Source: G963677915 sp963677915 | GTDB lineage: Bacteria; Bacillota; Clostridia; Lachnospirales; Vallitaleaceae | Reading direction: 5' to 3' | Length of the DNA stretch: 21,447 bases | Assembly (NCBI GenBank): GCA_963677915.2 | Contig: CAXXGE010000014.1 | Span: 1-21,447, forward strand | Part shown: in pieces, positions 14,935 to 21,447 of the stretch | How positions within the stretch are numbered: position 1 is the stretch's first letter | Layout of the letters: each line of letters starts with the position of its first letter | Translations under genes and position numbers: made by a program | The notes under the pieces: generated by a model | Told to the model about the DNA's origin: nothing | Databases searched by the model: none | Seen by the model: the letters and a program-made list of their open reading frames with translations, nothing else

Positions 14935-15324
14935 ATGAAACCAATGGATTTCGCCTTGATGGCAGCGGTTCTTCTGGCGGCTGCAGGGCTTTTCCTCTTC
15001 AATACATCCCAACTGCAGGAAACCACCTCTGACAGCCGTGTGGTGATCTACAAAGACGGCGCTGAGATAGGATCCTACCTGCTGGGTGAAGACAGGACGG
15101 TTACCGTCGGCTCTGTAGAGGACGGTGGCTACAATATCGTACAGATTCAGAACGGTGTGGTCAATGTGATTGAAGCCGACTGCCATGATTCGGTATGTGT
15201 GAATACCGCCGCCATCACAAAAGTGGGTCAGTCCATTGTATGTCTGCCCCATAGGATCATCGTCACAATCGAAGGCACGGCTGACGCCGGGGGAGGAGAC
15301 GAGATCGATGCCATTTCACAGTAA
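14935..15324 (+). CDS. eetA: EetA-like protein (NusG domain II family)
   Basis: 129 aa. An N-terminal membrane anchor (about 5-24, FALMAAVLLAAAGLFLF) is followed by an extracytoplasmic NusG domain II-like beta domain: RVVIYKDGAEIGSY, then ADCHDSVCVNTAAITKVGQS and IVCLPHRIIVTI, with Cys83, Cys88 and Cys103 in the family pattern DC....C...G.I...G..IVCLP. In the FLEET loci of Listeria and lactobacilli the protein of this family is EetA, needed for electron transfer from Ndh2 quinone to the surface. The gene has its own promoter and strong ribosome site, and its end overlaps eetB by 17 bp. The assignment rests on family and context. Confidence 0.8.
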   Translation: MKPMDFALMAAVLLAAAGLFLFNTSQLQETTSDSRVVIYKDGAEIGSYLLGEDRTVTVGSVEDGGYNIVQIQNGVVNVIEADCHDSVCVNTAAITKVGQSIVCLPHRIIVTIEGTADAGGGDEIDAISQ

Positions 15325-15835
15325 CAAATTGAGAAAACAGATGATGATGGCATTGCTTGTCGCCATTGCTTTGGTGCTCAGCTATTTCGAGAGATTCATT
15401 CCGCTGACGTTCATCATGCCCGGACTGAAGCTCGGACTTGCCAACATCGTCACACTGATCGGCCTGCTTATATTCGGATGGTTTGAAGTGCTGACAATCG
15501 TTCTGATCCGCGTCACGATGATGGCTTTTTTCACAGGCTCGATGATCAGTTTTTTCTACAGCCTTGTCGGCAGTCTGTTCAGCCTGACCGTCATGGCACT
15601 GGTGCTCAGGTCCGGAACGAAAATGCTGTCCCTTGCCGGCATCAGTGTGCTTGGCGCTGCAGCCCACAATACAGGTCAGGTAATTGTATTGGCGTTTATT
15701 ACCGGCAGTCTGAAAGTTGCTTTGTGGTGGCTCCCTTTCCTATGGGTAGCAGGTCTTGTCACCGGATTGTTTACAGGCTTGATAGCCCTTAATTTTCATT
15801 CCCACTGGCTGAAAATCAGGCCTCACCATTATTAA
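15308..15835 (+). CDS. eetB: EetB-like membrane protein (Gx transporter / Hpre_diP_synt_I family)
   Basis: 175 aa, with about five hydrophobic helices and a basic start (HSNKLRKQ). Family hallmarks: YFERFIPLTFIMPGLKLGLANIV (about 26-48), FEVLTIVLIRVTMMAFFTGS and GAAAHNTGQVIVL. Such proteins are often named heptaprenyl diphosphate synthase component I by old annotation transfer, but in FLEET loci this family is EetB, partner of EetA in moving electrons across the membrane. ATG 15308 has GGAGGAG 9 bp upstream and overlaps the eetA end; longer in-frame starts would fall inside eetA. The next gene, speD, starts 26 bp downstream with no terminator between. Confidence 0.8.
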   Translation: MPFHSNKLRKQMMMALLVAIALVLSYFERFIPLTFIMPGLKLGLANIVTLIGLLIFGWFEVLTIVLIRVTMMAFFTGSMISFFYSLVGSLFSLTVMALVLRSGTKMLSLAGISVLGAAAHNTGQVIVLAFITGSLKVALWWLPFLWVAGLVTGLFTGLIALNFHSHWLKIRPHHY

Positions 15836-15861
15836 TACGAGAACACTAGGAGCAGAACACA

Positions 15862-16611
15862 ATGGAAAAATTACGTCTTTACGGTTTCAACAACCTGACC
15901 AAGACCCTTAGTTTCAACATATATGATGTATGCTATGCGGATACGGAAGAAGACAAGAAAGGCTATATCGAATACATTGACGAGCGGTACAACTCCGACC
16001 GTTTGACGGACATACTCAAGGATGTGACCGATATGATCGGTGCTACCGTCCTTAACGTGGCCAAACAGGATTACGATCCCCAGGGGGCAAGCGTCACAAT
16101 GCTGATAGCCGAGCCGCCGCATGTCGTTGGACACCTTGACAAGAGCCACATGACCGTCCATACCTATCCCGAGAGCCATCCTGACCAGGGCGTTACGACG
16201 TTCAGAATGGATATCGAAGTGTCCACATGCGGTGAAATATCACCTTTGAGCGCGCTCAATTACCTGATCAATGCCTTCGACGGGGATATCATCATCTGTG
16301 ATTACAGGGTGCGCGGCTTTACCAGGGACATGAACGGTCGCAAGCATTTCATGGACCACAGGATAGAATCGATTCAGGACTACATCAGCGAGGAGAATCT
16401 GAAGCTCTACAAGGGCATCGACACCAACTTCTATCAGGAAAATGTCTTCCACACGAAGCTCATAGTCAGGGAAAGGCCGCTTGATGACTATCTTTTCGCA
16501 TTGGATGAGAAAGACCTTGCGCCTGACCTTAAAAAGAAAATTCAGGACAAGCTGGACTGTGAAATGAAGGAGATTTTCTACGGCAGGAACTTCGAACAGC
16601 ACAAATATTAG
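15862..16611 (+). CDS. speD: S-adenosylmethionine decarboxylase proenzyme (E. coli-type SpeD)
   Basis: 249 aa. Makes decarboxylated SAM, the aminopropyl donor for spermidine. It aligns closely with the E. coli enzyme from the first residues (KLRLYGFNNLTKTLSF). Self-cleavage at Lys94-Ser95 in HLDKSHMTVHTYPESHP yields the pyruvoyl cofactor from Ser95; Cys123 in EVSTCGEISPL is the conserved catalytic Cys. It is about 15 residues shorter than the E. coli enzyme, mainly from a missing loop before the cleavage site (EPPHVVGHLDKS). AGGAG lies 9 bp before the ATG. speE follows 13 bp downstream. Confidence 0.95.
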   Translation: MEKLRLYGFNNLTKTLSFNIYDVCYADTEEDKKGYIEYIDERYNSDRLTDILKDVTDMIGATVLNVAKQDYDPQGASVTMLIAEPPHVVGHLDKSHMTVHTYPESHPDQGVTTFRMDIEVSTCGEISPLSALNYLINAFDGDIIICDYRVRGFTRDMNGRKHFMDHRIESIQDYISEENLKLYKGIDTNFYQENVFHTKLIVRERPLDDYLFALDEKDLAPDLKKKIQDKLDCEMKEIFYGRNFEQHKY

Positions 16612-16624
16612 AAAGGTGCATCAT

Positions 16625-17482
16625 ATGGATCTTTGGTTTACAGAACCCCATACGGAAACGTGTGCGTTTACAATAAAAGTGAAAAAACAGCTGCATCACG
16701 AAATTTCCCCGTTCCAGAGAATTGATTTTTTCGATTCCTATGATTTTGGCGTGTTCTTCACCTTGGACGGTTATATGATGGTGAATGAGAAAGATGAGTT
16801 CATCTACCATGATATGATTGCCCATGTGCCGAAAGCCGTCAATCCCGGGATAAGGAAAGCCCTGGTTATCGGCGGCGGCGATGGCGGATCGGTCAGGGAG
16901 CTGCTCCGGTATCCGGATATCGAGCGGGTCGACCTGGTGGAAATAGACAGACGGGTCGTTGAGCTCTGCAGACAGTTCCTGCCTTCGACAGCGGGTTCGC
17001 TGGATGATGACAGGGTGCATATCCATTATGAAGACGGTGTGGCCTTCGTATCCGGGAAGGAAGATGCCTACGACCTGATTCTGGTGGATTCCACGGACCC
17101 CATTGGACCCGGGGAAGGGCTTTTTACGGAGAGCTTCTACAGGGACTGCAAGAAGGCGCTTAAGGACAATGGCATCCTGATCAACCAGCATGAGAGCCCC
17201 TATTATGAAAACGATGCAAGAGAGATGCAAAGGGCACATGAAAAACTGAAGAAAGTATTCGAAGTCTGCGAGGTCTACCAGTTCCATATGCCGACCTACC
17301 CGTCGGGACACTGGCTCTTTGGTTTCGCGAGCAAAGGCCTTCACCCTGTCAGGGATATGGATGCATCCGAGTGGGAAGCCTACGGACTCAAGACGAAATA
17401 CTACAACACAGCATTGCATGCAGGGGCTTTCGCCCTGCCGACCTATGTCAAGGAGATGCTAGATGAGAAGTGTGGAGATTGA
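16625..17482 (+). CDS. speE: Spermidine synthase
   Basis: 285 aa from ATG 16625, chosen over GTG 16616 because GAAAGGTG (16611-16618) serves as ribosome site. Transfers the aminopropyl group of decarboxylated SAM to putrescine. Motifs: DEFIYHDMIAHVP (57-69), SAM-type Rossmann VIGGGDGGSVREL (81-93), VDLVEIDRRVVEL, and VDSTDPIGPGEGLF (154-167) with catalytic Asp155. HMPTYPSGHWLFGFASK completes the family pattern. With speD it forms a complete spermidine module from putrescine; putrescine-making genes are not in the window. It overlaps the next gene by 20 bp. Confidence 0.95.
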   Translation: MDLWFTEPHTETCAFTIKVKKQLHHEISPFQRIDFFDSYDFGVFFTLDGYMMVNEKDEFIYHDMIAHVPKAVNPGIRKALVIGGGDGGSVRELLRYPDIERVDLVEIDRRVVELCRQFLPSTAGSLDDDRVHIHYEDGVAFVSGKEDAYDLILVDSTDPIGPGEGLFTESFYRDCKKALKDNGILINQHESPYYENDAREMQRAHEKLKKVFEVCEVYQFHMPTYPSGHWLFGFASKGLHPVRDMDASEWEAYGLKTKYYNTALHAGAFALPTYVKEMLDEKCGD

Positions 17483-18068
17483 AAAGCTTTACCGACATGA
17501 CGATAAAAAGACTTACCATATAGACATTGCCCTGGACTATTACAGGGATATATACAGTGATTGGGATTTCGCACCTTTTAAGAACAGGGACCTGGACGAT
17601 GACCTGATCGACTTCATGATGGACTGCTCCTATGAGATTCCCATGAAATACAAACTTCAGGTGGACTTCTTCCTGCCCAGGGAAATGGAAGATGCCTTAA
17701 GGGAAAAAAGATCCATCCAAGGATTCAGAAACTATTTCAAATATGCCTTGAGAAAAAAACGCAGGTCGAGGCACTCGCTTCTGGCAAGAACGCTGATGTA
17801 TTTTTTTGCGGGTGCTGCTTTTCTGGCTGGCGCCTACCTCCTTCAGGGCGTGCTCGATAATACATTCCTAACTGAAATGGTCAGGGAGGGCATGTTCATC
17901 GGCGCCTGGGTATTCATTTGGGAAATCTGTACCATCCTGTTTTTCCAGCTGGCAGATATCAACAAATGGGTCAGACACCTCAAGAGGCTGGCCGATGTTC
18001 AGATCAAGTATCATTATTTAGACAACAATAGGGGAGATGGCCATGTCCAACGCACTGTCAGTCAATGA
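17463..18068 (+). CDS. Unrecognised two-helix membrane protein
   Basis: 201 aa, not assigned. The N-terminal part (1-90) is soluble and charged, with IDIALDYYRDIYSDWDFAPF and RDLDDDLIDFMMDCSYEIPM; a basic stretch RKKRRSRHS (98-105) precedes two hydrophobic helices (about 109-128 and 143-163). By the positive-inside rule both ends should be cytoplasmic. Similar small proteins exist in Firmicutes without known function. AAGGAG (17450-17455) and ATG 17463 are well spaced. It overlaps speE by 20 bp and the ABC ATPase gene by 26 bp, so translational coupling with both is likely. A role with polyamines or metal transport cannot be decided. Confidence 0.75.
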   Translation: MRSVEIEKLYRHDDKKTYHIDIALDYYRDIYSDWDFAPFKNRDLDDDLIDFMMDCSYEIPMKYKLQVDFFLPREMEDALREKRSIQGFRNYFKYALRKKRRSRHSLLARTLMYFFAGAAFLAGAYLLQGVLDNTFLTEMVREGMFIGAWVFIWEICTILFFQLADINKWVRHLKRLADVQIKYHYLDNNRGDGHVQRTVSQ

Positions 18069-18762
18069 TATCACGGTTCGCTATGGCGATGTTGTGGCGC
18101 TTAAGGATATCAGTTTCAAAGTCGGGAAAAACACATTGTTCGGCATCATCGGTCCCAATGGCGGCGGCAAATCCACGTTGCTGAAGGCGATCATCGGATT
18201 AGTGAAGGTTGATGAAGGGAAGATAGAATTCCAGGAGAATCCGAAAATCGGCTACGTACCCCAGTCGACTGAGTTTGACAAAGGCTTTCCTATCCTGGTC
18301 AGGGATGTTGTCATGATGGGGAGCCTGCGTTCTGTGAGGCCGTTCCACCGCCACAGCAAGAAGGACAAGGAAAGGGCGGCATCGATCATGCGCCTTTTGA
18401 ATATCAAGGAACTGTCGGATAGGCAGATCGGACAGCTGTCAGGGGGTCAGATGCAAAAGGTGCTTATCGCAAGGGCGCTGATGAGCGATCCGAATATCCT
18501 CGTGCTGGATGAGCCGACAGCCGCCGTGGATGCGGATTCAAAAAAGGAGATCCATCAGATTCTATTCAAGCTGAAAAAGCGCATGACGATCCTTCTGGTA
18601 AGCCATGACATGGATGATTTGAGCGACTTTCTGGATCAGGTGCTGTGCGTAAGCCAGACTGCCCACTATAGCGGCGGAACGGCCTATGAGTGTCCTGTCA
18701 GGATTTTTGTTGAAAGCGAGCAGCAGCATCACGCCCATGACCACAATGGAGACAGCTTATGA
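18043..18762 (+). CDS. Metal ABC transporter ATP-binding protein (ZnuC/MntB type)
   Basis: 239 aa from ATG 18043; GGGGAG (18031-18036) fits this start better than ATG 18037. ABC ATPase with Walker A GPNGGGKST (37-45), Q-loop YVPQ, signature LSGGQ (132-136), Walker B ILVLDEP (152-158) and H-loop His188. The GPNGGGKST form and VPQSTEFDKGFPILVRDVV are typical of Zn/Mn/Fe importers. The C-terminal QQHHAHDHNGD tail may bind metal ions. It overlaps the permease gene by ATGA. The specific metal cannot be set from sequence. Confidence 0.92.
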   Translation: MSNALSVNDITVRYGDVVALKDISFKVGKNTLFGIIGPNGGGKSTLLKAIIGLVKVDEGKIEFQENPKIGYVPQSTEFDKGFPILVRDVVMMGSLRSVRPFHRHSKKDKERAASIMRLLNIKELSDRQIGQLSGGQMQKVLIARALMSDPNILVLDEPTAAVDADSKKEIHQILFKLKKRMTILLVSHDMDDLSDFLDQVLCVSQTAHYSGGTAYECPVRIFVESEQQHHAHDHNGDSL

Positions 18763-19577
18763 TAGAGGCAATACTAAACTACGCATTTATGCAAAATGCA
18801 TTTCTCGCCGGTATCCTGGCCAGCATCGTGTGCGGCATCATCGGAACGGTAATTGTCGAGAAACGGCTGGTAAGCATGAGCGGCGGCATCGCTCACACAT
18901 CTTTTGGCGGGATTGGACTCGGCTATCTGGTGGGCATCGAGCCGATTTTCGGAGGGTTTGGTTTCGGCTTTCTGGCGGCTTTGAGCATAGCCACAATCAA
19001 ACGCAAGACGAATACCTATACGGATACATTGATCGGTATCTTCTGGTCGGCCGGCATGGCGCTTGGGATTCTCTTCATCGCCATGATGCCAGGTTATCCG
19101 CCGGACATGACGTCCTATCTGTTTGGCGATATACTGACTGTCTCATCGACCTATGTCCGCATGATGCTGGTCCTGACAGTGATGATAGTTCTTGTATTCG
19201 CCATCTTCTTCAACTACTGGAAAGCTTTTCTTTTCGATGATGAGTTTATGATGGTGCAGGGTATGAATGTCGTCCTTTTCGAATACATCCTGTACATCAT
19301 GATCGCCCTTAGCATTGTCCTTCTGATCAAAGTGGTTGGCATCATACTGGTTATTGCTTTGCTCACCATACCGCCGGCCATTGCCAAGCTCTATTCCAAG
19401 GACATGAAAGGCACCGTTCTTGCAGCCATAGGCGCTGGCATCCTTCTTACTGCAGGGGGCCTTGTCATCTCATACTATTCTGACATCCCGTCCGGCGCGA
19501 CGATTATACTGCTGTCGGCGGCAACATATCTAACAAATGCACTAGCACATCGTACACTGATGAAAAGGAGGCGTTGA
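18759..19577 (+). CDS. Metal ABC transporter permease (ZnuB/MntC, ABC-3 family)
   Basis: 272-aa integral membrane protein with about eight hydrophobic helices. Family marks: IVEKRLVSMSGGIAHTSFGGIGLGY near residues 31-55 and the long TM stretch VVGIILVIALLTIPPAIAKLYS. It forms the channel of the importer with the ATPase immediately upstream. No substrate-binding lipoprotein gene lies on either side, so it must be elsewhere or shared. The start overlaps the previous stop (ATGA), indicating translational coupling. Confidence 0.92.
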   Translation: MIEAILNYAFMQNAFLAGILASIVCGIIGTVIVEKRLVSMSGGIAHTSFGGIGLGYLVGIEPIFGGFGFGFLAALSIATIKRKTNTYTDTLIGIFWSAGMALGILFIAMMPGYPPDMTSYLFGDILTVSSTYVRMMLVLTVMIVLVFAIFFNYWKAFLFDDEFMMVQGMNVVLFEYILYIMIALSIVLLIKVVGIILVIALLTIPPAIAKLYSKDMKGTVLAAIGAGILLTAGGLVISYYSDIPSGATIILLSAATYLTNALAHRTLMKRRR

Positions 19578-19578
19578 C

Positions 19579-20412
19579 ATGATAAATAATTTGATCAATT
19601 GGCTTGGAGATCTGCACCCGGTAATGCAGGCGCTGATGGCAACTTTGTTCACATGGGGCGTGACAGCCCTTGGCGCGGCTATGGTGTTCTTTTTCAAAAC
19701 AATCAACAAAAAAGTGCTGAATGGCATGCTTGGCTTTGCTGCCGGCGTCATGGTTGCAGCCAGTTTCTGGTCCCTTCTTGCGCCTGGTATCGATATGGCG
19801 GAGGAAATGGGTATGAATCCATGGCTGACGGTAGCTATCGGTTTTCTTGGCGGAGGCGTTTTCCTGTATCTTGTGGATGCGACACTTCCCCACCTTCATA
19901 TCGGAGAAGACAGGAGCCAGGCTGAGGGTATCAAGACACATTGGAAAAGCAGTGTTTTGCTTGTCATGGCAATAACGCTTCACAATATTCCTGAAGGTCT
20001 TGCTGTCGGTGTTGCATTCGGCGCTGTTGCCTACGGTATACCTTCTGCATCCCTTGCAGGAGCGGTTGCCCTTGCCATCGGTATCGGTCTGCAGAATTTT
20101 CCTGAAGGCGCTGCAGTCTCCATTCCACTTAGAAGACTCGGTGTAAGCCGTACGAAGTCATTTATGGCGGGGCAGGCCTCCGGCTTTGTCGAACCGATTG
20201 CAGGTGTTCTGGGCGCAGCCCTTGTCATTGCCATGAGGCCGATTCTTCCCTATGCGCTGGCTTTCGCTGCCGGTGCCATGATATACGTCGTCGTGGAGGA
20301 ACTGATACCGGAGGCTCAGCAGGGTGAAGGCGGTTCCAAGTCGGACAATGCGACGATTGGCGCTATGCTTGGGTTTGCTGTCATGATGATTTTGGATGTA
20401 GCATTGGGGTGA
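19579..20412 (+). CDS. ZIP-family metal transporter (GufA/ZupT-like)
   Basis: 277-aa membrane transporter for divalent metals such as Zn2+ or Fe2+. The metal-site helices are clear: LHNIPEGLAVG (134-144, His135 and Glu139) and LQNFPEGAAVS (171-181); EELIPE (240-245) is the C-terminal acidic motif. A short His loop LPHLHIGED lies near 103-111. AAAAGGAGG precedes ATG 19579, one base after the permease stop. Direct linkage to an ABC metal importer suggests shared control by metal need, though ZIP proteins need no ATPase. Confidence 0.92.
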   Translation: MINNLINWLGDLHPVMQALMATLFTWGVTALGAAMVFFFKTINKKVLNGMLGFAAGVMVAASFWSLLAPGIDMAEEMGMNPWLTVAIGFLGGGVFLYLVDATLPHLHIGEDRSQAEGIKTHWKSSVLLVMAITLHNIPEGLAVGVAFGAVAYGIPSASLAGAVALAIGIGLQNFPEGAAVSIPLRRLGVSRTKSFMAGQASGFVEPIAGVLGAALVIAMRPILPYALAFAAGAMIYVVVEELIPEAQQGEGGSKSDNATIGAMLGFAVMMILDVALG

Positions 20413-20418
20413 ATGCAT

Positions 20419-21213
20419 TTGGGTAAAATACTGTTTTTTGATATTGACGATACATTGGTTCAGCACAGCAGGTATAAGAGCTTCATTCCGCCATCGACCA
20501 TCGATACGATCAGGCAGTTGCACAGGAATGGCCACAAATTGGCCATCGCCAGCGGACGCGGCCTGGACGGCACCAGGCATGTGATGAATCTATTAGACAT
20601 AAAAGATGCGGTCTGCTATAATGGGCACATGTCTGTGGAGGACGGTGCTATCGTTGAAGAAATGCCGTTCCATGCAGGCGAGATGGACAAGCTGATCCGG
20701 ATGGTCAGGAAGTCTATTTATGCGGCTTTCGTGATGGGAAAGGACAAGCTCTACGCGAAGGATGACTTCGGCATTTTGCGGAGAAGCATCAACCGTTCAC
20801 TGAAGAAGGTTGAGGGCATACCCGGTTCTCCAAGGTCCATCGAGATTCACAAGCTGAAGCCCGGTCCCAATGATTATTTCGGCATGATCTACTATAATCC
20901 AAGATTCAAGAGGCAGGATGCTTTTGAGTACCTGACTTTCAGGAAATGGGGACGGGAAGGGTACGAAGTATCCATGAGAGGCATATCCAAGCTGACCGGT
21001 ATCCTTGGGATGGCGGATCGTATGGGTTACAGCCGGAAGGATATTTACGTGTTCGGTGACAATTACAACGATATTGAGATGCTGTCCGGCATTGAGAACT
21101 CGATTGCCATGGGAAATGGTGTCGAGGAAGCCAAGAAAGCGGCAGCCTATGTAACCGGCAATGTGGGCGATGGCGGTATCCGTCAGGCCTGTGACTACTA
21201 TGGATTGATTTAG
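20419..21213 (+). CDS. HAD-IIB (Cof-type) hydrolase
   Basis: 264 aa from TTG 20419; the ribosome site GGGGTGA (20406-20412) is 6 bp ahead of this TTG and only abuts ATG 20413, which would add two residues. HAD motifs: I FFDIDDTLV (nucleophile and acid/base Asp), II LAIASGRG, III Lys in RGISKLTGI, IV VFGDNYNDIEML. The cap between motifs II and III is of the IIB kind typical of Cof-like sugar-phosphate or nucleotide phosphatases. The substrate is unknown. It is the penultimate gene of the packed cluster, with the next ATG at the base following its stop. Confidence 0.9.
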   Translation: MGKILFFDIDDTLVQHSRYKSFIPPSTIDTIRQLHRNGHKLAIASGRGLDGTRHVMNLLDIKDAVCYNGHMSVEDGAIVEEMPFHAGEMDKLIRMVRKSIYAAFVMGKDKLYAKDDFGILRRSINRSLKKVEGIPGSPRSIEIHKLKPGPNDYFGMIYYNPRFKRQDAFEYLTFRKWGREGYEVSMRGISKLTGILGMADRMGYSRKDIYVFGDNYNDIEMLSGIENSIAMGNGVEEAKKAAAYVTGNVGDGGIRQACDYYGLI

Positions 21214-21447
21214 ATGATAAAAAATTACAGGGATATATCCCCAAAAATCGGAAAAGATGTATACATATCGGAATCGGCGGATGTGATCGGCCGTGTGACC
21301 CTTGGCGATGAAGCGAATATCTGGTTCGGCACGGTCATTCGCGGCGACGTGAATGAGATTGTCATCGGTGCAGGCACGAATATCCAGGATGGAAGCGTGG
21401 TTCATGTGGCCCATGCCTATCCATGCACCATCGGAGAAAATGTCACA
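21214..21447 (+). CDS. Gamma-carbonic-anhydrase family protein (3' end outside window)
   Basis: The first 78 codons are present; the gene runs past the window end. The repeating turns of a left-handed beta-helix are visible: VIGRVTLGDEANIWFGTVIR, then GDVNEIVIGAGTNIQDG and SVVHVAHAYPCTIGENVT. IRGD, NIQDGSVVH and the His64 predicted to bind Zn or Fe match the YrdA/PaaY/Cam-like family. Whether it is a true carbonic anhydrase cannot be judged because the other two metal His residues lie beyond the window. Start ATG 21214 directly follows the HAD stop; the ribosome site is weak. Confidence 0.9.
   Translation, partial: MIKNYRDISPKIGKDVYISESADVIGRVTLGDEANIWFGTVIRGDVNEIVIGAGTNIQDGSVVHVAHAYPCTIGENVT

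Noticed and set aside
15308..15835. Heptaprenyl diphosphate synthase component I
   Set aside because: The family carries that name in databases, but the protein is a multi-helix membrane protein without prenyl-synthase motifs and sits beside eetA; EetB fits better.
1..21447. CRISPR array, tRNA, rRNA or insertion sequence
   Set aside because: No regularly spaced short repeats, cloverleaf, rRNA-like sequence or transposase frame was found. The direct repeats at 1-949 are coding and 501 bp long.

Overview
The window looks like a chromosomal segment of a Gram-positive, probably anaerobic Firmicute of the class Clostridia. Evidence: S-layer-homology (SLH) surface proteins, lipobox lipoproteins, AGGAGG-type ribosome sites, GTG/TTG starts, a menaquinone-type electron transport locus, and protein families typical of Clostridia (UPF0316, cytosolic ParB/BMP fusion). 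This placement is inference; no rRNA or tRNA is present to confirm it.

Left region (1-3200): two divergent SLH-domain secreted proteins. The minus-strand one carries a very acidic 501-bp tandem repeat and a single-base insertion that truncates it near the window edge. The plus-strand one ends in a papain-like (NlpC/P60- or CHAP-like) domain. A tiny Cro/XRE-type helix-turn-helix gene with a near-consensus promoter and its own terminator follows.

Middle-left (3200-7930): a compact operon of an ArsR-like winged-helix regulator, a methylenetetrahydrofolate-reductase-fold protein lacking the usual catalytic residues, a UPF0316 membrane protein, and a cytosolic ParB-like/BMP-like protein broken by a one-base frameshift. 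A convergent metallophosphoesterase gene follows. Its upstream region holds a perfect 32-bp inverted repeat.

Core (8101-15835): a locus that matches, gene for gene, most of the flavin-based extracellular electron transfer (FLEET) system described in Listeria and lactobacilli. It has an ApbE/FmnB flavin transferase lipoprotein, an Ndh2-type NADH dehydrogenase with a DoxX-like membrane tail, a DmkB-like polyprenyl diphosphate synthase, a small FMN-binding lipoprotein (PplA-like) with the flavinylation motif, EetA-like (NusG domain II) and EetB-like (Gx transporter family) proteins. Unusually, a CitA/DcuS-CitB/DcuR type two-component system sits inside the operon, between the FMN lipoprotein and eetA, and eetA has its own promoter. 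The expected flow is NADH to Ndh2 to a demethylmenaquinone-type quinone to EetA/EetB to the FMN lipoprotein to external acceptors. DmkA and the flavin importer FmnA/RibU are not in the window.

Right region (15862-21447): tightly packed genes on the same strand: speD and speE (spermidine synthesis), an unrecognised two-helix membrane protein, the ATPase and permease of a Zn/Mn/Fe ABC importer (no binding protein here), a ZIP metal transporter, a HAD-IIB phosphatase and the start of a gamma-carbonic-anhydrase-family gene cut by the window end. Many stops and starts overlap, so much of 8166-21447 may be co-transcribed. The longest gene-free stretch is 7935-8165.
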